Below are positions 1 to 9,112 of a stretch of DNA of 14,416 nt, piece after piece. Made by a program: the position numbers and the translations under genes. The notes under the pieces were generated by a model. That model searched no databases. It saw nothing but the letters and a program-made list of their open reading frames with translations, and had not been told where the DNA came from. The DNA comes from Diplocarpon mali (taxonomy: Eukaryota; Ascomycota; Leotiomycetes; Helotiales; Drepanopezizaceae). Every line of letters starts with the position of its first letter. The stretch's first letter is position 1. The stretch is from positions 1-14,416 of the forward strand of contig JAENRP010000630.1 of assembly GCA_024741835.1 (NCBI GenBank). Reading direction: 5' to 3'.

Positions 1-365
1 GGATTTATCAATTACATATACTATATAACTAGTACTACTATTTTAATTGGATTTAAGGATCTTATAAAGATCGGCTTTTAAAATATAAGTATCTTTATTA
101 TAATCTTTATTTAAATTATTAAATATGGATTTAGATTTAAATAACCTATTATTATTATTAAAGGTATTTGCTAAAGTCTTAGCTAAATAGCCTTTTCCTT
201 TGCCTTTCTTTAATAGTTATAGCCTTTAATAGAATAAGGGCAGTTTACTTTTTAACTTTTACTTTAATTACTTCTTAATATTAAAGCTAGCAACTATATT
301 AATCAATTGCCTTTTAACTTTATAATTAGTAATATTATAAGCACTATTATAAAAGTAGCATTCCT
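1..365 (-). pseudogene. Copia-A gag, C-terminal part (zinc-knuckle region onward), cut off at window edge
   Basis: In the frame whose codons continue from 6112, this part begins ECYFYNSAYNITNYK at the LINE junction. It resembles a gag CCHC zinc knuckle with Cys codons changed to Tyr; the His position is also not His, so the knuckle is degraded and its spacing uncertain. A Lys/Asn-rich linker follows (LLKKGKGKGYLAKTLANTF), ending near SYIVYVIDKS at the window edge. In copia polyproteins the protease follows such a linker, but its active-site motif is not inside the window. Stops are TAA/TAG at likely Gln or Trp codons. Gag would package element RNA in virus-like particles; this copy cannot make it. 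Confidence 0.6.
351..365. repeat. Target-site duplication of the LINE, left copy
   Basis: AAAAGTAGCATTCCT here is identical to 6097-6111, immediately after the A-rich LINE tail. The four A's could partly belong to the tail, so the certain part is GTAGCATTCCT. On the bottom strand the nick implied at the left edge is TTTT/AT, matching the TTTT/A preference of APE-type LINE endonucleases. Confidence 0.9.
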
Positions 366-400
366 GCCTTCGTGCCAGAAATACGTCTATTCTTCGAAGA

Positions 401-2110
401 ATACGATCCAAATCACCTTCTAAAACCCCTAAAAGCTATAAGGCCGTATAAGCTAAGCTAGCCCAAGGGGTAATAGAGCCTATTTCCGACCCCTTTAAGG
501 GAATAACCTCTCCGACTCTAGAACCGACCCTCTTAAGGGCTATAGAGCTCGAAAACGAGACTGAGCCGAGCCTCCTACTTAGCAATAAAGGCATAGGCAC
601 TAGCAGCTCCAGATTCGCTCCTATTTTCACGGATTTTAGCTTTAATTTAATATCCTATTTTTCGCCTTTAGCGCTACTGTAGAGCTATATAGAGGTTAAG
701 GGCAAGAGACGACCCATTAGCCTTACCGCAATCCCTTATATTAATAAGAACCTAAGATTATTAGCAACCTTTAAAAATTAGAATTAAAATACAAAGGAGA
801 CTAGCGATAACCTTATACTTTAGGCGAGAGACCTCCTTCTAGAAGCATACTTAACGATAAAAAATAGATAAGAATAAAGCTGCATTTTAGACCTTATAGA
901 GGTTTTCAAAGAATATATAAAGAATGGCAAAATACGTAATACTTCGACTATACTAGCTACTTAAATTGCAAATCTAAAGCAAACCTTTAGAAAAATCGAA
1001 AACCAGATTAAAAATACAGATAGAAAGCCAACTATAGCTAATTCGCAAAAGAAAAATACTATACTAGCTCTAAAGTCAACTTAGGCTTAGGTAGCGAATA
1101 ATATTAGGAATAAGGTAAAACTGATAAATATCGATATTCACCCCGCTAGGAATAGGGCTAGGGCTACGAATAGCTCTAGTTTACCTAAGGATACTATAAG
1201 TAAGGGTACAAGTAGTAGTAAAGGTAGGTCGGCCCTTACTAGGAGATGCACCCTCCTATAGGCACATCTAATCCAAGCTAAAAACTTTTCCCTTATTACT
1301 ATATGAAATGAACTTAATGCCGCCTTTAATAAGAGCGGAATTCAAGGTTTAGTAGTTTCTATAGTCTCCCTTTCTTTAAGGGGCAATATAGTAGTTATAA
1401 CTACTCCTAAGTTCAATACCGAGTTCTTTATTTTAAAGCTCTCTATAATATAAAGGGTGCTTCCTTATATAGAGAAAATACTAATAAGAGAGCCATAGTA
1501 TAAGGTAGCAATTTACAGAATCCTAATTAGGGAATTTTCTTTAGAATTAGGAGTACTTAACTCCCAATTAGTTGCTATAGAAATTAGCACCTTTAATAAG
1601 GGGCTATTACCTATCGGGACCTCCTATTAGGTAACTCTAAGGGATAAACGCAACTTAGGCGAAGTATAGACAGGCACTATAATTGTCGCATTCTTAGCTC
1701 TCGACCAAGCGAAAAGGGCAATCGATAATAAACTCCTAATTGCCAGTATATTAGCAAAGGTAGTGAAATATATTAATACGCCTAATACTCACTAGTATAT
1801 AAGATACACAGGATTCGGCCACTTTAAAGCTTTATATAAAAGAGCTAAGAAGTATATTCTCTGCGCAGGAGACTATATAAGTAAATAGCACTATTGCAAT
1901 ACTTATAAGAAAACTAATACGAAATGCCCTTATTTGAGTATCAAGTGCGCAAAATACTTGAGTACTACCCATACGGCCGACTTTAAGCTTTACGAGCTCT
2001 ACTTAGCGATAAAGAATAATAATTCGAAAAATACTAGAATTACTAATACGTATATGATAATCGATATATTAATCGAAATTAATAAATAGTTGCAAAATAC
2101 TATAGATTAA
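401..2110 (+). pseudogene. LINE ORF1: gag-like nucleic-acid-binding protein with zinc knuckles
   Basis: One frame (codons starting at positions equal to 2 modulo 3) reads through about 1.7 kb, interrupted only by TAA/TAG codons. The start is uncertain: no ATG exists at the 5' end, and ATA at 401, a G-to-A change of ATG, is a guess. The N-terminal part is Ser/Pro/Thr-rich. A middle segment (AAFNKSGIQGLVV, then LRGNIVVITTPKFNTEF) resembles the RNA-binding gag domain of Tad-like ORF1. The C-terminal zinc region starts near 1805: YTGFGHFKALYK (Cys codons 1805 and 1835 now Tyr), LCAGDYISK (Cys 1862), stop at 1886, His 1889, Cys 1895, 1925 and 1946. ORF1 protein would bind element RNA. The frame closes with TAA at 2108-2110, just before ORF2 in another frame. 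Confidence 0.85.
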
Positions 2111-2111
2111 T

Positions 2112-5100
2112 GTAAATCGGAGTCTACCTATTATAAAACATATCCTACAATTAGCTATTGAACTAAACATCTCAATTATAGCAATTTAGGAACTATAGAC
2201 GATCAACGACTCTAATAGATCTCAAAGTATAGCTTATATGGCCTATAAACAATTGCTTCTAAACTACGGCTCCCTTAGGCCGAGAGTAGCAATCTATATA
2301 CTAGGTACTCTTACTGCTTCGGTAATATCTAGCTTACTATAAGACCCTAATTGCGTAATTATTAAATTAGCTGAGTTTAATACTTAGCTAATTAATATTT
2401 ATAATATAAAATACCTATAGTCTCCTACTAATAGTAAGATAATTCAAAGAGCTAGCCTTCTTCCTAACTCACTATTTTACAATACTATTATAGTAGGGGA
2501 CTTTAATATACACCACCCTTGGTAGGACCTAATTATACTAAGGAGTAGCGACTTAGAGTACTTAATTAGTATAATCGAGCACTTTGAACTAAATGTACTA
2601 AATACTCTAAGGGAGGGCATATTCTATAGGCCGAATATAGAGGCACCCTTTGTAATAGACCTTACGCTTACTACTTATAGTATAGCTAATAGGATTACCG
2701 ACTGGCAGACTATACTAGATCTTAGGTCCGACTATTTTAGGGTACTATTTATTATTACTAATAGTAGCCGAAAAACGCCACCCTATAGGACTATGCAATT
2801 TAATATAAAAAAAGCAGATTGGAGAAAATTCAAGGAGAGCCTTATTTCAAGTTTTTAAAAGTTTAATATCGACCTGAATATAATATATACAAACTAAGAG
2901 TTAGATACTCTCAGGGAGCTATTTACTAATAAAATTTCATAAGTGGCGAATACTGCAATTCTAAAACTAAATCGATTAATAATAAGTAAACCCTAGTAAA
3001 ACGATAATTTAAAGCGACTTTGAAAAGAAATGCAATAATTATACTGATTAAACAAATCCTTAGAGTATATGCTTTATACTAGCGAACTAAAGAGCGCGAA
3101 AAACCTCTACTTTAATATAATTAAGTTAAAGAAGAAAGAGCACTAGAATCAGTTCTTAAAGAAAGAGGACGCTTAGTCGATATTTAGGGCTATAAGCTAT
3201 ACGAAATCGAATAATCCAAATACCCTAATTCCAAGCTTATACAACTCCGAAACTAAGGAACTAGAATCGACGTTTAATTAAAAGTGCAATATTCTCAAAT
3301 GCGCACTATTCCTTAGGCCCTTAGAGTCCGAACCTATTAATTTAAAAGAGTATAAGGGTAGCAATAGGTGGAAATGGTTAAAACTTATAAAAATTAAGCT
3401 AAAGGATATATATATAATAAAAATCAAAGGGAAAACAGTTAAACCTAATCTAATTACGCAAGAGATTATAGTTCAGGCCTATTCAGCGATCCCTTAGGTA
3501 TTCTACTTAGTATACTTAATACTTATTAACTAAGGCTACTACCTAATCTGCTAGAAATCTGCTACTAGCTATATTCTTAAAAAGCCGAAAAAACCCGATT
3601 ATAGTCGACTAAAGGCATATAAAGTAATCTTCCTATTTAATTGCCTTGGAAAAATACTAAAGAGAATACTAGCGAAACGCCTGAGTTATTTAGCCGAAAC
3701 TACTATATTACTCTATTGTAGCCAAATAGGAGGTTGGCTGCGAAAATCAGCTATCGACGCTGCCTTACTCTTATAAAATAAGGTAGAATCGAATAAGGCT
3801 AATAAGCTTAAGACTATAACCCTCTTTCTTAATATCAAAGGAGCCTTTGACTATATATTTAAGAATAGGCTACTTTAGGTGCTAGCGCAACTCAAACTAC
3901 TGCTAAGCCTAATTAATTGGATAAAGTTGTTTTTAAAGAACCGCACTCTATAGCTTGCTTTTAATAACTAAATAGAAGAGTTTAAGGCGATAAATATAGG
4001 TATTTTTTAAAGGAGCCCTATTTTGCTAATACTATTCCTAATATATATTCGCGACCTTTTTAAAAATACAAATATTAAGCTATTATTATATATAGACGAT
4101 TTAACCCTAATAGCAGTATTAAAGAGCTTTAAACGCAATATTTCGATTCTTAAAAGAGAGGCAAAGCACTTATTCGAATTAGGGATAGAATACTCGATTG
4201 GATTCGATATTAATAAGACTGAGCTAATCTACTTCTATTTAATAAAGAGCACTTTAAGTATCCGACTTCCTAATAATACGACGCTAGCGCTAAAAAAACT
4301 AATAAAGTGACTTAGAATATACTTCGACGCAAATCTAAGGTTTAAGGACTATATTTCGATTAGGGCCTCTTTAGCTCAGCAGATATATTACTATATAAAT
4401 AGACTTTCGAATCTATCGATAGGGCTCTTAATACGCGCAATTCGATAACTCTACCTAGCCTGCGTTACTAGCATCGCGGACTACGATTCTATTCTATAGT
4501 AGAAAATCGACTGCCTTAATAAGGCGAAAATTAGAGCGATATAAGTAATCTAGAATCTAGCTACTAAGGATATACTAAGGGTCTTTAAAACCGCTCTTAT
4601 AATACTAAGGGAGCTAGAGGTAGCACTACTATTAGTAGAGATTAGACTTAATTATAATAGCCGGCGGTATATACTCCGCGCCTTAAAATTGAATAGACTC
4701 TACCCTATTTAAGAGGAGGTCGAAAAATACTTATTAAAGGATGAAATTGCGCCTATAACTATAAAAAGCTTAATCGACTCAATTAGCCTAATAGTAAGCG
4801 CCGAAACTCTAAAACCGATTCGGCACTTTTATTTCCTTCTATAAGAGAGAGAAGTACCCTATAATATTAGAATATCGAAGCTTATAAAAGATAAAGAATT
4901 AAAAGCCTATTTAAACTACCTAATAGCTTATATAAGCTGCGATATTTTAATATATACAAACGGCTCGCAAACTCTAAAAGGTTATAAAATAGGGTATAGT
5001 TTTATAGTATATACTTATACGCTAGGTAGAGCCCCTATATTACCGATTTATACTTAGATCGGCAATTTAAGGAGCAATAAGCTAGTATATAATAGCGAAC

Positions 5101-5858
5101 TCAAGGCTATTACAAAGGCAATAGAGTATATAGCCTATATAGCGAAGGAAGGCGATAATTATATAGTCTTCTTAGATAATCAGATAGCAATCCTACGACT
5201 TAAAACCCCTTCTAATAATCTAGGCTAAAGTTAGTAAATCAGAGCTATTATTGCTTCTACTTAAATTACAAATATAGGAGTAAAAATCACGATCTGCTAG
5301 GTTTTAGGCTATAGTAATATTATAGGAAACGAGAAAGCCGACGAATTGGCTAAATTAGCTATTAAAGCTCTAATCGATTCGAATAATACGTCATTCGCAT
5401 TCTTAGAGGTCCTAGTTAATATGCAAACTAGGGGTGAGATATATATAAATATATCTATAAACCTTACTAAACTAACCCTTAAGACCTATGTAAAGAAGTA
5501 TAATTGCAAAGTCTTAAGAAAACCACTCCTACCTATAGGAGTAAAGCGTACTACTAGTAGTACGTTCTACTAATTGAAATTAGGTTATAGATATTTAAAT
5601 TCGTACCTATACTGATTAGGGCTAGCGCAGACCAATAAATGCGCTTATAAGAGCACCGAAACCGCAATTCACCTACTTTTGAACTGCAAATACTATAAAA
5701 TATACCAGAAGGTAATAATCAACTAGGTAAATGAGGCTATATGCTATAGTAGTACAATTACTATAGCTATTTTACTCTATATGCGAATTGGAATTAAGGC
5801 AGTACTTGTATTCCTAAGGGAAACTGGTATTTGCATAAGAAAGCGGCATCGGGAGTAA
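2112..5858 (+). pseudogene. LINE ORF2: APE endonuclease, reverse transcriptase, RNase H polyprotein
   Basis: About 1,250 codons in a single frame (starts at multiples of 3) with many TAA/TAG and a few TGA. The likely start codon is ATA at 2133 (from ATG); an out-of-frame ATG at 2110 is not it. Endonuclease: Glu codon 2190; GDFNIHHPW at 2496-2522 followed by TAG at 2523; Asp 2658; SDYF at 2727, where His is now Tyr. Reverse transcriptase from about 3600: LFLNIKGAFDYIF around 3822-3860, with the catalytic Asp changed to Asn at 3831-3833; GIF-stop-RSP at 3999-4019 in place of the usual Pro-Gln-Gly motif; intact YIDD at 4089-4100. RNase H 4941-5360: first Asp changed to Asn (4959), Glu 5097, Asp 5175, His changed to Tyr (5310), Asp 5340. 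A C-terminal zinc motif has Cys 5640, His 5670 and Cys 5685. The end at TAA 5856 is likely but could lie further on if that was a Gln codon. Confidence 0.93.
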
Positions 5859-6096
5859 GAGCTAAAGACCAAGGGTTAGAGCTTACTAGGCGGCTATTAA
5901 GGCGAGATTGATATTTTTAATACTAGTGCTATTTTCTTATTTCCTTATTCTGAAAGGGAGCATATTCCCGAATACTTAATTGCAGAGCGATACGGACCGA
6001 AAAGTGTATATAACGATTCGACACGCTAGTAGACTAGCCGTACTATATAGTTCTTAACTAATACAGCATATTAAAAGGAAAAAAATAAAATAAAAT
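5859..6096 (+). other. LINE 3' UTR and TAAAA tail
   Basis: No coding pattern follows the ORF2 end that I can defend, although the frame past TAA 5856 contains few further stops, so the ORF may extend some way. The tail from 6079 to 6096 is A-rich with TAAAA units, typical of non-LTR elements that lack a strict poly(A). Confidence 0.75.
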
Positions 6097-6111
6097 AAAA
6101 GTAGCATTCCT
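6097..6111. repeat. Target-site duplication of the LINE, right copy
   Basis: Identical to 351-365. Copia-A gag sequence resumes at 6112. Joining 365 to 6112 gives a continuous gag reading frame, which independently confirms the insertion boundaries. Confidence 0.9.
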
Positions 6112-6952
6112 AATAAGCTTAAGGGCTTATCCTGCGCTCCTTCCTTTTTTTAAGTTTATTATTTCCTTATAATACGGTATTTGCTAATTTAAAGCATCTT
6201 TCGAAGTCTTACTTAATAGTTTAAAGGAGGTCGATCTTCTTATAAATCTTAAAGTTAGGTTAAATGAAAAGAGATTATTTTATAATAGTAAACTTAAGAG
6301 AGAGGCTATTAAGTAGGAAATTAAAAAGCTAAGTTTCTTTAAAAGTTATAGCTATCTTAAGATCTATAGCTCTTACTCCCTTTCTCGCTTTATATAATAT
6401 AAATTAAGCAAAGTCTATATTTATATCTATATTTTTACTATCTTTATCTTTTTTATATTAAAATAAAGTAATCTACTATGGTAGATACTAAGTATTAAAG
6501 GTAGTTGTTTAAGAATATTTTACCTTTAAAGTATCCTATCTTATCTTTATATTATTATAAGTTTAAATAAAATCTTAGTCTTTATTACTTAAACCTTTAT
6601 TAATCTTAAGCTTGCATTTAGCTAAGGCTAGCTTATACTCCTTCTCCTTTTCTATATTTAAAATCTACCTTTAAAAACCTTAGTTATTATCTACTAAAGC
6701 TCTTAAGCTAAGCTTATTCAATATATTTAAAAGGTCTTTAGCAGTTATATTAGCTATTAAAGTAGAAGTAGATAAATCAATAGAAGGAGTATAAGGGGTT
6801 ATTCTTACGTATTTAATAAATATCTTTTAAATCGCTATTTTAATGCTTTTACTTTTAAAGTAAAGCATTAAATCGTCGAAATATTATTGCTAATTCTTTT
6901 AAAAGAGTTAAAGGTCTTTAGGCTTAGTATTTTAATTAGAATCGGAAGCTAT
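6112..6952 (-). pseudogene. Copia-A gag, N-terminal part
   Basis: The frame (codon high ends equal to 1 modulo 3) reads from about 6952 to the LINE junction with TAA/TAG interruptions only. The start is inferred at ATA 6952-6950 (ATG with G-to-A), opening as ASDSN-stop-NTKPKDL. Next come YFDDLMLYFKSKSIKIAI, a Lys/Glu-rich stretch (ILNIEKEKEYKLALAKCKLK), and FNFLLNSLSLKFTIIK, which resembles the conserved segment of copia gag proteins (an LNSL-type motif before the zinc knuckle). The frame crosses into 365-1 once the LINE is removed. I recognise the type of protein, not a specific family member. Confidence 0.6.
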
Positions 6953-7356
6953 TGCCGTTTTTCGAAGAGAATTGTATTAAAATCAAATAAATTAAATAGT
7001 TAAAGGCACTCCTCTTGTTGAAAAGTTGAAATAATTAAATAGTAGTATTATAAAAGTATTAAATAGAAAGGAAGTCCTCTTATTAAAAAGGGTCTTTAGG
7101 CTATAATATAGGGAATTATACCTCTTATAAAATACAATAGAGCAAGGAATTATACCTCTTGCAATACTAAGGATTATAAAGTAAGGAATCATACCTCTTA
7201 TAATATAGGTTAGCTAAATAAGGAATCACACCTCCTGTTCGCCGATTGCTCGCCTTTTACTATAAGTCTCGTTCAACTTCCTACTAATAGTTGCGGCGCA
7301 AGTACTTTTTAAAGGAAGTTAATAATCAATTATCAGTTTAGCTAAGGCTTATAACC
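6953..7356 (-). other. Copia-A 5' leader, with a primer-binding-site candidate next to the LTR
   Basis: Untranslated stretch between the LTR and the inferred gag start. Directly after the LTR end, the minus strand reads GGTTATAAGCCTTAGC (7341-7356). By position this is the tRNA primer-binding site and it vaguely resembles the GGTTATCAGAGC type of copia elements, but I cannot match a tRNA and RIP may have altered it. The rest contains the degenerate repeats listed separately. Confidence 0.45.
7002..7240 (-). repeat. Degenerate short tandem repeats in the copia-A leader
   Basis: On the plus strand, units start near 7002, 7069, 7111, 7144, 7183 and 7220. The first two read AAAGG-x-x-x-TCCTCTT and the later ones AAGGAATYAYACCTCTT. 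On the RNA-sense minus strand the core is AAGAGGTRTRATTCC. Spacing shrinks from 67 to about 33-43 bp. A 66-codon ORF here on the minus strand (6992-7192) is probably accidental because it lies in the leader and uses no frame shared with gag. Confidence 0.6.
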
Positions 7357-7551
7357 TATTAAGCTTAAGTAAGTTAGCGCAATAAGTAAAGGAGGCTTCT
7401 AAAGGTTAATAGTCGATATATTAATAAGATTTAAAGAAGGAAGGTTACCCCTTTCTTCCTTATAGCTATATACGTATAAACATCCTACTAACTAAGCAAT
7501 AGGGTCATATAATAATACATCGGAGTGATAGCTATATCACCTATCTTAATA
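7357..7551 (-). repeat. 195-bp LTR, 5' LTR of copia-A
   Basis: Matches 10214-10408 in the same orientation with identical length (195 bp), so there is no net indel. Most differences are transitions, in both directions, as if each copy was mutated independently. Minus-strand ends are TATTAAG and CTTAATA, perfect inverted repeats consistent with TG...CA ends. The segment AAGGAAGGTTACCCC and the imperfect palindrome GTGATAGCTATATCAC are shared by both copies. Confidence 0.8.
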
Positions 7552-7553
7552 AT

Positions 7554-7682
7554 AACTTAGTTATAAAAAGTAAGTTATTAATTACTTATATCTTAACCAA
7601 TCGAATAATAGTAGATAGATTTATAAAGCTATTAAAGATAATTATAAAGTTTAAAGCATTTAAAGATATACTAAGGTTATAA
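7554..7682 (+). pseudogene. Copia-C pol fragment: RNase H C-terminus
   Basis: Reads NLVIKSKLLITYI, then TNRIIVDRFIK, KFKAFKDILRL and a TAA stop at 7680-7682. It aligns in frame with the C-terminus of copia-B pol. In copia elements this is the end of RNase H, the ADxLTK-type segment; here Ala is Val and Gly is Arg. Upstream coding sequence was separated by the copia-A insertion and lies off the left edge if it survives. Confidence 0.85.
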
Positions 7683-7712
7683 AAGATAGTAGGGACTTAG
7701 TAGACTTAAGGA

Positions 7713-7860
7713 CGACTCTTAGGCCTACCTCGCAAGTTAGGTCATATAGTCTTATAAAGGAAAGTTTTTAAATCGACTCTTAGGCTTAGACCGCAAGTTA
7801 AGTCATATAGTCTTATAAAGGAATGCTTTTAGGAAAATTGACTCTTAATCCTACCTTATA
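7713..7860 (+). repeat. 61-bp tandem repeat in the copia-C 3' UTR
   Basis: Units start at CGACTCTTAGG (7713 and 7774, spacing 61 bp), with a third partial unit TGACTCTTAATCC at 7839 (spacing 65 bp). Each full unit contains CATATAGTCTTATAAAGGAA. Copia-B carries the same array with the same 61 and 65 bp spacings, so it predates the split of the two copies. Confidence 0.8.
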
Positions 7861-7967
7861 AATAGAGTTTGGTAATTTTAATAAAGGTTACTATTAATTA
7901 ATTATTTTTAATTTAAAAGATATTTAAAAGTTAGATTAGCATAAAAGGATAGTTATTATTTTTTTAT

Positions 7968-8263
7968 TAGTACGCAGATTCCTATGCAAGAGGCAAGCTG
8001 CCCTCGTTCCTAGGGTCATCCTATATAGCTGTACCATATGCGATATAAGGGGTTTTGTATATATTTCGAACGGCTGTTTAGCCAAAGGACTTTAGAAGAA
8101 TATCTATATATAGCTAAAAGGGACTATAAGAGAGAGGATATTTATTAGTATAAAGGTATTATCTTAATTATATAGAGAAAGATAGATATTATAATAGATT
8201 CTTTTTAATAATAAGTACTTAACTATATTTATATAAATATCAATTATTAGTATAGAACTTATA
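7968..8263 (+). repeat. 296-bp LTR-like repeat at the copia-C 3' end
   Basis: Matches the reverse complement of 9406-9701 at equal length (296 bp). Ends here are TAGTACGCAG and GAACTTATA; in the other copy TGGTACGCAG and GAACCTACA, so the ancestral ends are TG...CA, the LTR hallmark. It follows the 3' UTR of copia-C directly, as a 3' LTR should. The alternative is that the pair forms 296-bp terminal inverted repeats of a 1.73-kb DNA transposon at 7968-9701, with TA flanks if the ends are moved by one base. The exact TG...CA boundaries favour the LTR reading. An open frame across the repeat in the right copy is broken here by transition-type stops, and I do not call it a gene. Confidence 0.65.
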
Positions 8264-8640
8264 CTAATTAGTAGTAGCACCTTTACTATAGATAGCAAGG
8301 TTATTAAATTTAAGAATTCTTTCTTGATTTAAGAAGTACTTAATTATATTTCCAGCTTACCTTAAATACTAACCTAAACGTATAAAGTAATATCAGTTAC
8401 CACTAAAGGGGAAAAGGCGAAAGGTACGCGAATCTAGCTAGAGTTATTACTTTAAAGGTAGATACTATCCTCTTTTATATAACGGCTGCACCCCCAACTG
8501 GTTCAATTACCTAAGAGTACGGCGTTTTAAGGTTTTACAATCTCGATTCGATATAGGGTTATTTCGAATCGACTCTAAAGGTATAAAAGGATATTCTTAT
8601 ATAATATTACATAAATAGGCAAAGAGCCTTAAGCTGCTTA

Positions 8641-8650
8641 TATATATAAG
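8641..8650 (+). promoter_or_regulatory. TATA-like motif
   Basis: TATATATAAG followed by GGAAAAGGGC, then a pyrimidine-rich stretch, about 140 bp before the ATG at 8789. In this AT-rich sequence TATA strings are common, so this is only suggestive of an old promoter. Confidence 0.25.
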
Positions 8651-8788
8651 GGAAAAGGGCTCTCTTATAAAAACTGTTCTTTAACTTCTTTATTTCTTTT
8701 ATATTAGACCTATAGAATACGCCTTTTATACTACTTTTTACTACTATACTTAATCTCGTACTTTAGTAGTTCTATATTATTATATTAA

Positions 8789-9112
8789 ATGAAGAAGTTC
8801 TTCTCTACTAAGGATAGCTTTTAATAATATCCTACCCCTTTTGAAAATCGATTTGCGGTTATTTCGACTTTTAATAGATTCAGGATCTTAAAGATCTTTT
8901 AGATAAATTAGGAGTTTAAGTATAGCTTATTAATTAGTATAATTAAGGAACGCTTTTACTAGCCGGATTTTCTTAACTACTCCTTTTATAGAAGTACTAT
9001 AGGTAGAAGTTAAAAGAGCACTACGCTATTAGAACCCTTTTTCTATAGAAAACCTTTTTAATTAAATCATAATTAAAATTAAAATTGGAAAAATGAATTC
9101 CCTACCTATTAG
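8789..9112 (+). pseudogene. Possible decayed ORF of unknown identity
   Basis: From ATG 8789 the frame reads MKKFFSTKDSF, two TAA, then YPTPFENRFAVISTFNRF. It continues past TAG/TAA codons with segments such as LLISIIKERFY and PDFLNYSFYRSTIGRS, ending in an Asn-rich part near 9100. The pattern of a readable frame broken mainly by TAA/TAG is like the confirmed RIP-damaged genes nearby. It may be the start of a gag or other mobile-element protein, but I recognise no motif and it may be chance. Confidence 0.25.

Larger units (their letters stand above)
366..6096 (+). mobile_element. Full-length Tad1-like LINE (non-LTR retrotransposon), RIP-inactivated
   Basis: About 5.7 kb, bounded by a perfect 15-bp target-site duplication and ending in a TAAAA-rich tail, as expected for target-primed reverse transcription. 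It holds a gag-like ORF1 with zinc knuckles and an ORF2 with APE endonuclease, RT, RNase H and a C-terminal zinc motif. That order, with RNase H, is typical of the fungal Tad1 clade of LINEs. Both ORFs stay in their own frame from end to end, so damage is by point mutation rather than truncation or frameshift. The element sits in the copia-A gag in opposite orientation. The clade call is from domain order and motifs; no database search was made. Confidence 0.92.
1..7551 (-). mobile_element. Copia-A: Ty1/copia-type retrotransposon, 5' part, interrupted by a LINE
   Basis: Read on the minus strand, the element starts with a 195-bp LTR (7357-7551), then a leader of about 400 bp, then a gag frame beginning near 6952. 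The gag is split by the LINE at 366-6096 and continues through 365 to 1 and out of the window, so protease, integrase, RT and the 3' LTR are not seen. The LTR ends are TATTAAG and CTTAATA, a perfect inverted pair that fits TG...CA ends after RIP. Its outer end touches RNase H codons of copia-C, so it is probably inserted in that element. Assignment to Ty1/copia rests on the gag pattern and the neighbouring copia relatives; no pol of this copy is visible. Confidence 0.7.
7552..8263 (+). mobile_element. Copia-C: 3' fragment of a Ty1/copia element
   Basis: Plus-strand relative of copia-B. It begins abruptly in RNase H codons at the edge of the copia-A LTR, continues with a 3' UTR that matches the reverse complement of copia-B, and ends in a 296-bp LTR-like repeat. 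The 5-bp ATAAC at 7552-7556 belongs to the RNase H sequence (copia-B has ATAAC at the equivalent place), so it is the probable right half of the copia-A target duplication; the left half would lie outside the window. Confidence 0.75.

Noticed and set aside
436..630. Minus-strand ORF of 64 codons in the LINE 5' region
   Set aside because: It lies opposite the ORF1 frame, which explains the region, and has no recognisable motif.
2110..2112. TAATG stop/start overlap as the ORF2 start
   Set aside because: That ATG is out of frame with the endonuclease domain and is followed at once by a stop. The ORF2 frame is the next one over.
4378..4560. Break between the RT domain and the C-terminal part of LINE ORF2 as two genes
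   Set aside because: The same reading frame continues through both parts with only nonsense codons, so it is one polyprotein.
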